Assembly: GCF_902459465.1 (NCBI RefSeq)
Contig: NC_047066.1
Location: 7,567,047-7,631,046, forward strand
Direction: 5' to 3'
DNA: 64,000 bases
From: Asterias rubens
Lineage: Eukaryota > Echinodermata > Asteroidea > Forcipulatida > Asteriidae
A model generated the notes under the pieces. That model was given only the letters and a program-made list of their open reading frames with translations, had not been told where the DNA came from and did not search any database. Position 1 is the first letter of the stretch. Each line of letters starts with the position of its first letter. Below, piece by piece: positions 11,727 through 22,100 of the stretch. Position numbers and translations under genes: made by a program.

Positions 11727-12959
11727 TCTTCACCACACATTGATTCCCTTAATATAATGTAATAAAAAGCAATTTCTTTACTTGCTAAACCCATCTGAAC
11801 CACACCACAAGTTCCACTACTTATTCATCACACACAAGTGACAGTCCACCACACAAACAGTAAAACACAGTTCTTACCTCTCTGTCTGTCGTCCGTGTAT
11901 GAAGCAGCTACTGGTCAATCAATGACAACGATGACAGGTCTGAAACATGATGATGAAATTAATCTTCGAATTTGACTCTATCATGTATTGAACCATTTCC
12001 CTCAGTATTCAGTAAATTCTGGCCATTGCGTTACTTCTTTTTGAGATAACCATTATTTTATTTGTCTGTCGTTTGTTGTTTGCTTTGGTTCCCTTTGGTT
12101 GTGTGTGTACCAAGCTTTTTTCACTAAAGCCCTGCACTGGTCCCCATTAATGGCGGAAACGCCTGTGTCAGTATTTAGGAACCAGCGATAACAAAGTGCA
12201 GTGAGATTAAGTCTGGTACCCACTAAAGTTGTTTAGAAGATGTTGTATTGTATATAGTAATTTGGAAGCCAGACGGTCACAAGAAACTGAGAAACTGGGG
12301 GCGGATCCATGATTTCAATTTGGGGTGGGGTGTAAATGCCTCATTATTAAATATGTGCCTTATTATTCGCCCAAATATTTATGCCATGTACTAATTGCAA
12401 CGACCAATTATAGACTCATTCTATGCTCCGATTTTTAAAGTATAAAAGTCCTCACTTTCAACTTTTTATAGTTATTGCTATTTATGATAGTTTGATCTTT
12501 GTGTAGCACTTTTCTGTAAATACTAATCATACGATGTAAGACCTACTTTTTATATCGACTTCCAATTATGGAAATGATCAGATTATACCTTTAAAGGATC
12601 TGATGGCATCAAAGGTTTCAGATTTGGTGGGTAAGGGTTGGGACTTTCCCAGTAGTAAGTTTGGAGGCATTAACCAAAGTTAGGCTGATCTTTTTAAAAA
12701 GTGGTGTTTGAATTTATTGTTCTCTTAAAATATACAAATGAGTAAAGATTAGAACGTACAATTACATCAAATAGATTTCGATGTTTATAATGGAAAATAC
12801 CTCTTCTACTTTCGCAATTAAAAGTAACAAACAAATACAGACAGCAGACTTTGGTCTCCAATTTGTTGAACAGTAAGACGAAACCCCCTGCCCCCTTCGG
12901 TGTTCAATAATGTGATATTGAATAGTCTGTCAGAGGGAACAAAATGATTAGCTTTGTAC
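11727..12959. other. Gene-free stretch
   Basis: No coding or repeat signature stands out. Confidence 0.35.
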
Positions 12960-13165
12960 TGTAGAGAAGAATGTGTACAGTGTAGCATGCATTGACCACA
13001 TGACATCATTCAAAAACTCAGAAGATGATATGGAATGGTCATATTAGTAGGAGGGTTGACCGTGTACTGAGTAATGAATATGATCATAACAGTATTGTAG
13101 ACCAGCATACTGCATCTGTTGTTCCATGTGGAAGATATTAAATGGTCTGACAGTAGGAGGGTTAA
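12960..13165 (-). mobile_element. Dispersed element F3
   Basis: The ends carry GTAGGAGGGTTGAC and GTAGGAGGGTTAAT, with ACCAGCATACTGCAT inside. It is a relative of 29610-29825 and of the unit amplified in tandem at 23147-23735. Confidence 0.55.
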
Positions 13166-13261
13166 TAAGCACCCCGATGAGGCATTGAAAGATTTATGCA
13201 AAATTAGTTTTTACAAATTAATCAAATCTAGCAATTTTTAAAATGACTACGAACTACCAGG

Positions 13262-13545
13262 GCTTGGTTTCACAAAGCGCTAAGATACATCTTAAGATTT
13301 GTATTATAACATCACACCAGCCATGATATTTGGCCCTTAGAAAGAAGTAGGAAAAACAAGGGCTGTCCTACATGTACGCAGACTCTCAAGTGTTATGAAT
13401 AACAGTTTTACAATTTTTTTTCTTTTGGAAGATACAGACAAACAGACGAAAGTAGGAAGAATATCATGTCTGCAATATAACACTTAGATTACTAGCAATT
13501 AAGATTGATACATATCTGAAGATAAATCCAAGCACTTTGTGTAAA
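13262..13545. mobile_element. MITE with TTTCACAAAGCGCT-type ends
   Basis: TTTCACAAAGCGCTAAGATA followed by CATCTTAAGAT pairs imperfectly with ATCTGAAGATAAATCC..GCACTTTGTGTAA. A relative is at 22178-22336. 13546-14156, to the right, shows nothing recognisable. Confidence 0.5.
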
Positions 13546-14156
13546 AAGTCAACCCAGCCTAGACAGTGTGTTATTTCTATTAATAATAATTACACAATTT
13601 ACCACTTTCTTCTCAAAAGTGACGTCTGTGAAGTTTCAGATCAGTCAGAAATTAGCAATGTGTAATATGTTTATCAGTAAATGTTTATTCTCTAATGGCA
13701 CACTGAATCAACAAGGTACAAAATATTGAAGAAAATAAAGTACAACAGATTTCTATCAACCAGCAGGGTCAAATTACATGGCTTTACTTACCACGGAATT
13801 CTGCATTTACAGTACCCTGTCAAGCACATCTTTGGGCTGTAAGCAAAGAATTCTCTGGTAAGCAAAGTCGAGAGATTGGACCCTGACTTCTACGTATATG
13901 GCGTCTGATCAATTGCAGGAAAATTATTATCTTAACATTGCATCAGCATCGCTTCTATTTTTGGCAATGTTTGAACGTTGTACTTCATTCAAAAACAGCT
14001 ATATCAGTGTGACTGCATAAATAGGGACTTCCCCTGTAAAAACCAAATGGGCGATCAGGATTTCGGAAGAGTCAGGAAAAACAGAAGAAAAAAAAACACC
14101 AAACATGTGTAGACGTAATTTAATTTACAAATGATTGGTGATTGCTAGGAAAAGGT

Positions 14157-14240
14157 ACGATAATAATAAATAATAAAATTGATATTTATACAACGCCTGA
14201 AACTGTTTTGACATGGCGTATGAATATTATAACCCCTCTG
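14157..14240 (-). mobile_element. LINE 3' tail remnant
   Basis: ATAATAATAAATAATAAAAT followed by TTTATACAACGCC resembles the (TAA)n-ATAGCGCC tail at 3590. Confidence 0.4.
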
Positions 14241-14261
14241 CCCTCACGGGTACCCAATAAC

Positions 14262-14451
14262 TATAGACCGCATTGAATAACCCCTTTTTTGCTATGAAAG
14301 TCGACATCTTGTAGGGCAAACTGTATGCGCGTCCAAACGCGAAGCACGCAGCATTCCCTGGTTTGATTTCTACACGCACGCACACGCGCTCAGACGCCAT
14401 GTTGTAGGTCAGATATTTGAACGATGACATCATATTCAATACGGTCTATTG
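14262..14451. mobile_element. MITE with TATAGACCGCATTGAATA ends
   Basis: ATAGACCGCATTGAATA at the left matches the complement of TATTCAATACGGTCTAT at the right. It is similar in layout to the nested MITE at 18076-18222. Confidence 0.7.
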
Positions 14452-14689
14452 GGTGAAGAGAAGCAATGACAGTTAGGTGATTGTACTTTAAGTAAACAAG
14501 TGTCACGAGGGGGATTCAAATCATCCCAAAATGTTTCAGGAAATTACAGTGAAATTTTTTAATAAATGGCTTCCATACAGCCAGAAAAAAAAATGTCAAG
14601 CTTTTACATAGGTTTTTAGTGGTACACAACAAAGCCTTCTGAACAAAGAGCCAATTCTGTCTAGTCAATATTGATGCATGTATGCGCTT

Positions 14690-15040
14690 CATTTTTGAAA
14701 TGCATTTTTTCCTTGATAAAGGGCTTCCTATGTATGAGGAAACTGTAAATTTCTACTGGAGCATTTCAAGGGCACCAAGGCAATGACCAGGGGGCATGGA
14801 GGCAATCGCCTTCATTGATTCCGTGAAGTATCAGATCTGAATATTTTAATAGCTCTATGGTTGATGCTCAGCAATATTCAAACTGGGGTGAGAGTCACTG
14901 CTGATGAAACTGGGATCCAGATTATAGGAGGTACTTTTAAATTATATAATTTTCACCTTTCGGTAATCCCTGGAGTTATATAGTCCAAGGAGCTTTTGGG
15001 AACAGTAACCACAGCACTAAAATAGTTGGTTAACAAGCCT
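14690..15040. repeat. Two dispersed-repeat fragments
   Basis: 14690-14840 is the GGGCACCAAGGCAATGACC repeat seen at the left edge of the window. 14880-15020 (GGGGTGAGAGTCACTGCTGA to CCAAGGAGCTTTTGGGAACA) is the inverted relative of a segment present in each unit of the 37-45 kb array (CCAAAAGCTCCTTGGAATCT) and of 24580-24620. Confidence 0.6.
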
Positions 15041-15056
15041 GGAGAATTTTAAAAAT

Positions 15057-15062
15057 TTTATT
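15057..15062 (-). terminator. Candidate poly(A) signal for MED31
   Basis: TTTATT on plus, so AATAAA on the transcript, about 650 bp after the MED31 stop. I saw no nearer AATAAA. The choice is tentative. Confidence 0.3.
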
Positions 15063-15712
15063 TACCATGCAGACTTTGAAAAGTCTAAATTCAGAAACAA
15101 GGTTTGTCATCAGAAAATGTTCATCCCTGGTTCAACACTGAGCAACACGACTTGTATTCATTTAAAAGGGGTTACTACCGCTGACTGGCTTCACGGCTGA
15201 GTACATCGAGTCATCTGTGCCCTTGTCCCTTTGCAAAACTTCAGAGCACCAAGATTAGATCCTCACACGTCAATTCGGGTGGAAACGCACTTCTTCTTTC
15301 TGGTGGGTGATGTAGTTCACAGCATTTTTAGGAATGGGCAAGGCTTATTAGGTAGTTCTAAACAATGTATTGTTTTGGTTCTGAGACTTGCAGTAGCTAG
15401 ATGAACTAGCCTGTGATTCATAAGACTTAGGAACTGGACGCGTCGGATGAGAACAGGATCATCATTCTCTGATGCATCTGCTTGGCTTGGATCGATGGCC
15501 AACAAGCCACAGGAATCTGTGACTGTAGTCGGTAACGTCTTTTTATATCATGGAAGATGCTACCTTTTGTTAAAGTAACATACACAAATACCAATGATGA
15601 CCTTTGGCATGGCACTTTAAAGGATATGGCCATTTTAGGTATACATGCACTGGCTTTAGCGCCTTGTGGCTGCTAAGTGCTCTGTGGTTTCCAAAGCGTT
15701 CAACTCGAACCT

Positions 15713-18700
15713 TCATTTTTGATTCTGTTGATTCTGCTGCACGGGCTGTAAAGGTTTCTGATCCTGCTGCTGCTGTTGCTGCTGGTGTTGTTGCTGTTGC
15801 TGTCGTGGCTGCTGCATCTGTTGTTGCTTCTGCTGCTGCTGCTGTTGTTGGAACTGTTCAGCGGCAGCCTGCTGCAGTCTCATACGTTTCCGTGTGTAGT
15901 GCTGCCAGTGCAGCAGTTGTTGGTCGTCTATGAACTGGGCGCACTGTGCGTTCGCCAGTTCCTTGCGGAAATGTTCATACTGGAGAAGCTCCAGGAAGTG
16001 AAGACATTGAGGGTATCTGTTGATAAAAACCACAGGAATACTTAGACAGGGTTTGGATTTAGTAATAATATCAAGTAGTCAATAAGTTTTGTATCTCCAG
16101 GGGTGAGAGCCATTATCGACTAAAATATCTGAAATCATGCTCCAACTTTTGAGAGGCAGGGTTCTCCCAAGGTTTTTCCAAAACTGTGGGCATTCAGGAC
16201 CCAAATCTGTTATTGTTTGGCTGAGGCACTCTGAAATGAAACAAGGTATTCAGAATGTTTTCCGCTTGGTGTTTATCTTGGTTTTAAAAGACCTACTGTA
16301 CAATCTGCAGCATCCTCTTCATTATTTTTTAGAAAGAAAAAAAAAAACAGAAAAATTATTATATGCTTGTTTCTTTAGCTTTCGATATATTTGGTATTCT
16401 TTTGAGAGGCGTCCAAAATTTGGCTCTTCACCACACTCAGTAACCTTGTCCGAGGAGAGCAAAAATAGCACTTCTTAAAATTTGAAATAATTTGGGAAGT
16501 CAGAAAGGAACTACCGATTGAGTTTATTTGCTTTGAACAAAGATCACAAGCCTCCAATCAAATCCTGCAATACCGCATGTTCCTGAACTTACTTGAGGTA
16601 TTTTGCATACTGAGGTTCCGTCCAGTACTGAAGATATTTCAGGTAGTTGATGAACTTGCTGTCTTTGAAATATCCCCTCTGAGCGATGACTGTAAACAGA
16701 GGGAAACAGTTTGGTCACAAACCTGGCAGATTGATCACTTCGGAACACATGATTTTTATTTTTATTTAAAAATAAAAAACTTGTTGAGGGGGGTGGGGCT
16801 AGATACACAAAGTAAATAATGGTCTGTTGGGAGTCAAACTGCATGCAAACATATAGTGAACATCTAAAGTCGTGTTCATCGCCTAGAAGGACGATTCTAC
16901 TATATAATATGATTCCTAGCACGGCACAACATTTTTCAGTGAATTGAGTCACTGGCTGTTTTAGGCCTCGGATTTGGGAGAGAAAAAAAACAACTTGCAA
17001 GACCACAGGGCTCAAGACCACAGGGCTTGCAAGTTGTTTTGGACTAGAATGTTTTTACAAGACCAGAATCAAAATGAGAGAGAAACTTGCCGAGTCCTAA
17101 CAGCATGTATTTAACTATTTTTAATTGAACAGTTTAAAAGCACTAAGACACGTTAGTGAAGATTTATCTGTCTTTTGGGGGAAATAAGTTTGTACAGTAC
17201 ACTTCCTTACTCAATATAATTATAAGGATTAATCAGACTCAAAGTCAACATTTAAAAAAAAAAAAAAAAAAAAAACTACACAGTGGGGTACATAGTGTTT
17301 CAACTGAAAATCACAAGACCGTCGGAATTGTGCAGTCATTAGTTTGTTGGCCCAACACTAAAACCACTGGCCTGGAGCCTTTGGCCCAAGGGCCTGTGGT
17401 CCATCCAACCAAGGTGTAAAATCCAAGCCCTGTTGTTTTGACCATCTTCAGTCACAGTACCAACAAATTTGGCTCATCCAGACTGACTTGTGTACATGTA
17501 TCTCATTTGGGCCAGTCAGTCACTGACAACTATGGCTGGACTTGACGACCAAGTCTACTGGGCTTCCAAAAAGTTACTTACAGTTCAAGTAGTGTGGATT
17601 GGCAAGACATTGTACGAACTCCAGCTCTACCTGGAAACGAACCTTCTCAGGATCCTGACCATCTATTTGTAAAGAAAATAACATTTATTTAATGTTAACC
17701 CTGACAGGGATACTACTCAGGTGGGAATCGAACCCATGACCCGCAGTCATTCTTAAGACCCTGTGACAAAGGAACATTTTTCAGGCAACTTGAAATTTGT
17801 CTAAAATAACTAAAGTATGGATTCCCCTGCCTTTTGTGCGTAATATCTTTGAACCGGGTTTACAAAATACAGCGCACACGTCCAATCATGGTCCAATAAT
17901 GGAGACCCTTTTATTTTATTGTCAGACACCATGGCCCAATTTCATGGCTCTGCTTACCGTAAGCACAGAATCAGCGATTAAAAAAGCAGGGAGTTCTGTG
18001 CTTTACGGCAAGCATATTTCATGGGTTAGCAGTGAATTTTGGCTTCTGCGCGTGCAGACTCCACGTTACTAATTAATAGACCTTATGCACATGACGTCAT
18101 TTCAGTACGGCGCCCTCGCCTTGAGGTCAAAAGGAGGTTGTTCATGTGCGTTTCGATTGTTTCGTCACCGTTTGACCTCAAAGATGGCGGCTGGATGACG
18201 TCAATGCATAAGGTCTATACAAGCATTTTCCGCCTGATCATAAGCGCTGAATTCGGCTTACCGGGTTAGCAGATCCATGAAGTTGGGCCCAAATGATTCA
18301 GTAACCAGGGCCCAATTTCATAGAGCTGCTTAAAATCTTAAGCATAAAATTTTGCTTAAGCAAAATAATCCTTGCTTAGCAGACGACCGGCCAAGACTCC
18401 ACTAGATTGTTATATGCTAAGAAAACAACAGCTAAATACCAGTGACTAGCAATGTATATGGCATGACATTTTGGCCAGTAACATGTGCAAAACAAGCGAG
18501 CTATTTTCATGCTTAAGCAAATCTTTTGCTTAAATAAGCAGCGCTATGAAATTGGCCCCAGATTTTGTTTGTTTGGGGATTTAAAAACAATTTTAAGATT
18601 GAGCATGCAATATTCAGATTTTACAACGCAATCTTCAGATTGTGCAAACCTTGCTACACCTTCCGCCGTACTTGCGCGCGCGATCATTCATCATGTCATA

Positions 18701-18910
18701 CCATAACATTTATGATTCAATTTTTAGATTATATTAATGTAAATAATGAAGAAATTGAGGATATTTTATAGCATAAAGCTAACCCTGAAAACAAATCATC
18801 TACAAACCCAACAATATATATTTAACAGGAATTGGAAAACACTTCTAAAGCCATGAAAATAGTCAGATTTTACCTGCTGCTGTCGCAGAGGTCGTCATCG
18901 CCATCGCCAT
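15713..18910 (-). CDS. MED31: Mediator complex subunit 31 (MED31/SOH1)
   Basis: Four minus-strand exons: 18910-18874, 17662-17582, 16689-16593 and 16016-15713. Together they make 519 bp (172 residues plus stop), with correct splice sites and phases at every junction. Diagnostic stretches are RFQVELEFVQCLANPHYLNF, QRGYFKDSKFINYLKYLQYW, QYAKYLKYPQCLHFLELLQY, EHFRKELANAQCAQFIDDQQ and LLHWQHYTRKRMRLQQA, which together span the whole conserved MED31 core. MED31 is a small middle-module subunit of Mediator, the nuclear coactivator that links transcription factors to RNA polymerase II. The start at 18910 gives MAMAMTTSATAADGQDPE; Mets at residues 3 and 5 are alternatives. The protein is longer than the roughly 130-residue vertebrate form, because the C-terminus is a run of about 50 residues rich in Gln, encoded by mixed CAG/CAA. 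The gene lies head-to-head with INTS2. Confidence 0.95.
17240..17275 (+). repeat. Poly(A) run in MED31 intron 2
   Basis: An uninterrupted A run of about 23 bases near 17252. Upstream, 16985-17042 is a hairpin (AACAACTTGCAAG / CTTGCAAGTTGTT) containing the direct repeat GACCACAGGGCT. Confidence 0.6.
17700..17770 (-). mobile_element. tRNA-like SINE remnant
   Basis: GTGGGAATCGAACCCATGAC is a reverse B box (GGTTCGATTCC) with an adjoining tRNA-like arm. It lies in MED31 intron 1. Confidence 0.45.
17931..18292. mobile_element. MITE interrupted by a second MITE
   Basis: The outer ends are TGGCCCAATTTCATGGCTCT followed by GCTTA, and the complement GTTAGCAGATCCATGAAGTT followed by GGGCCCA. The inner element, 18076-18222, has its own ends (ATAGACCTTATGCACATGAC and the complement GTCAATGCATAAGGTCTAT). 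The inner insertion is therefore the younger. A solo inner end sits at 24756-24777. Confidence 0.75.
18305..18560. mobile_element. MITE with GGCCCAATTTCATAG ends
   Basis: GGGCCCAATTTCATAGAGCT followed by GCTTAA pairs with AAGCAGCGCTATGAAATTGG followed by CCCC. This is the same superfamily as 17931-18292 but without a nested insert. Confidence 0.75.
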
Positions 18911-19105
18911 TTCAACTTTTTTTTAGGACAGATTATTCAGACCGACTAGAGAGGGCGGTATTTATAATTAGTGGATGGATCGCGTTGACTGTAGTTAAGT
19001 TTTGGCCGCCGAGCGTTCCTGACGGAACAACAACTTTTGCGGTCAGAAAGTGCTCATTTACCGACATTTTGTAGACAAAGAGACACATCAAATCACTAAA
19101 AAACG
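18911..19105. promoter_or_regulatory. Bidirectional promoter, MED31 / INTS2
   Basis: Only 195 bp separate the MED31 start codon (minus) from the INTS2 start codon (plus). Both transcripts must start inside it unless there are unseen non-coding exons. A TATTTATAA lies at about 18959. The MED31 start region on the minus strand (GAAATGGCGATGG) fits a YY1-type core. The interval is more G/C-rich than the introns around it, with CpG-containing stretches (GGCCGCCGAGCG). Confidence 0.75.
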
Positions 19106-22100
19106 ATGAGCCAAAGGTTCGAGCTTAGCTCCGAAGCCTTCGAGGCCATTCAAAATGTGGACATCGAGCGGATTGCCAACATGGACGAGGCGAGTATCCG
19201 AGCTCTGCTGCCGTGTTTGGTCCGCATGTCCCTGTGTGCTCCACTGGATGTAAGCCAGTCGTGGGTGGAGGGAAGAAAGCAGATTTTACGGGTGCTCTCT
19301 GGCCTCGAGGTGGTCAACTCCATCGTGGCGTTGCTCTCCGTGGATTTCAACGCGCTGGAGCAGGACGCGAGGAAAGAACTTCAGATGAGGTGAAGTGTAT
19401 AGACATTCTTGATTTTGCGCAGTTCATTTTCATAAATTAATGTTTAGTTAGTTCCCTTCTTCCTTGACAAAAAGATCATCAGAAAATATATTATAGACAC
19501 TAAGTATGAAACAACTTGGCCCCCGCTTAGTCCGAGTTTCTGGACAAAAAAGAAGTGTTGTTGTCTGCAGTAATTCAGACTAGCCCTAGCCTGTAAATAC
19601 AGCCCAAATCTTTTTATAGTTGCGACTTATAACGTAACCCTCCTCCCGACGGCCGTCAGGAGGAGGATTTAGTTTAATATCGCAACTAAGTCCTGAATAC
19701 TTAAATTTCTTTCTTGTCTTCGCTGGTTCTAGGCGTATTTAGTTGTTGCTTTTAAATAATAACGACGGAAATGGGGGACAATAGTTCCAAACAGAAGAGG
19801 GTTGGGGTATTAAGAAGCATACACAAATAATTAGGACTAATAACACAAAACCATGAAATGAATGGTAGGTGATATTTAGTCCTTTTGGTTGTAATCCTTC
19901 TTGCGATTGTTGTCAATTTGAAGTGATGTGATATATTAATTAAAACAGACATTGTTTAAACATACATAACATTTTAGTATCACCCACCTCCAACACCAAC
20001 CTAGTTGCGATGATCGTAATCTTCCATCCTCCCAATGGTCGTAAGAGGATGGAGGGATACGATCGTCGTCAACCCCACTTTTTACTCTTTCTCTGTTTCT
20101 ATTTCTAACATTTAGACATAAGCTCGGTGAGACTGAGAATCTGTTGACGGCCAACATACAGCATGGCCTTGCTCTGGAGTTTGAACGGAGTGACCCAGCT
20201 CGCAGACTGCGTCTACTCATCAGTGAGCTTCTCTTCATCTCAAGTCAGGTGAGAGACCTCAGCCAGTACTCTACAGGCCTGATACTTCACGGAGACGACC
20301 AAGGCGATTGCCTCCATTCCCACTGGTGCCCTTGGTGCCCTTGGTGCCCTTGAAATGCCCCAGTAGAAATTTACCATTTCCTAGCGTGCACTTTTCAAGG
20401 AGAAAATGCCTTGCTGCACTTGCCCTTTCAAAAACGTAGCATACAGGCCTGATTCTCGGTGTATCACAACATATTCATAGAATACTAAACCCGTCAACAT
20501 TTGGACTCAATTGGTCATCAAGTTGCAAGAGAGTAATGGAAGGAAAAACCCCCTTGTTGCACAAATTTGTGTGCTTGCAGATACCTAAAAAGGCATCAGG
20601 TCTGAAGTCTTTCTCCAAAACTATGTAAACTCAAAGGGAGCTGTAGGCACAATTTTGTGTACTATCCATAGCTCTCCATTGCATGTTACCAAGGGATTTT
20701 GTTTGCTAACAATTATTTTGAGTAATAACCAATGGTGTCCAGTGCCTTTAATATCAGTTTCTTTCAATGCAATCGAATAAGACTTTTTACATAAACACTT
20801 TCCACTTATTGATAATCATTGCAATGCAAGATTGTAAATGTCATTCAATACAAAACTGTCTTATCCTTCTTACAGATTAAAGACACAACGGATTTTGTGA
20901 GACGGCCATGTGAGTTATTCGAGAGTGAAGTTTACCTAGAAGAAGTTTCTGACGTCCTGTGCATCGCTCAAGCAGGTATTAACCCTCCCTCTCTTTGACC
21001 ATTTTAATATCATTCACTGTTGTTTTAAACGATGGAATAACTAACTATGCCAGCCTTCAGCATGGTATCGTGTGTGTGTGGTGAACGCATACTTATCGCA
21101 TACGATAACATCACTGTTCCTCAATAGACTTCGACATCAGTGACATTTGGCTCCCACTCCTCCCGGCCAATGAATCCCCTATGTCCAAGATCACATCCCT
21201 TACTCTTTAGACTTGGGTCATCTATACCATCAGTCTCCTCTAGGTTTCCTCTCCTTCCCTGTGCTTGTCACCAACTGATTCAGTTCAGTAAGCACACACT
21301 TGCTGCTCACTCTCTGTAGTCCTACTCGAGCCTACACGCTTCACCAACCTAAACTATCAGCTTATTCGGTACCATATGAATAAAGTAGGTCAGCCCTTAA
21401 ACTCACAACAATTGTCCTAAATCTTTACAAGGAGCAACTATCATGACTGCTACTGTTCTTAGACACTAGCCAATGTTGTCCGTGTTCTTTATAATATTCT
21501 CAACTGGAAAAAAAGGAGTTACAAAAACATTCTTAACTTTTGATACCAATTGCATTTTACTTCCAGAGCTGCCCTCATTGTTGTCGATAGAGAAGATGGC
21601 CGAAGCAGTCCTGAGGGTTCAATATGGCCCAACCTTACTCTGCAGACTCGTCGCCAATGTTCCTGACAGCTTCTTCCAAGGTAAACACAGACATGATACT
21701 TCATGGAGACTAGGGAGGCAATAAGCCATTTGGGAGTTAGATTTTGAATAAAGTCTTGTACAACGACTTGCTAAGTTACAAGTTACTGTTACATTTTAAT
21801 TTCTCAGACTATAGAGACAGTTGCTATGTCAAATGGTTCGGGGCAAGCTTTTGTTTAGCAACCTCCAGATGAGCATACCCTGGAGTATGTATGGGTGTAA
21901 CTACGCAAAAGCTTACCCCTAATCATGCGACATAGCAACTGTTTCGATAGTCTGAGGAATTCAAATTTAAGTGGTTACTTGTGATCAAGCTCATCATTGT
22001 ACCAGACAATATTCAAATCTAACTCGCAAATGGCCTATTACCTCTGTTGCCCCTGGTCATTGCCTTGGTGCCCTTTGAAATGTTTCAATAGAAATTTGCA

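Noticed and set aside
15604-15933. Plus-strand Ala/Val-rich and Leu-rich frames
   Set aside because: Shadows of the MED31 glutamine tail read in other frames.
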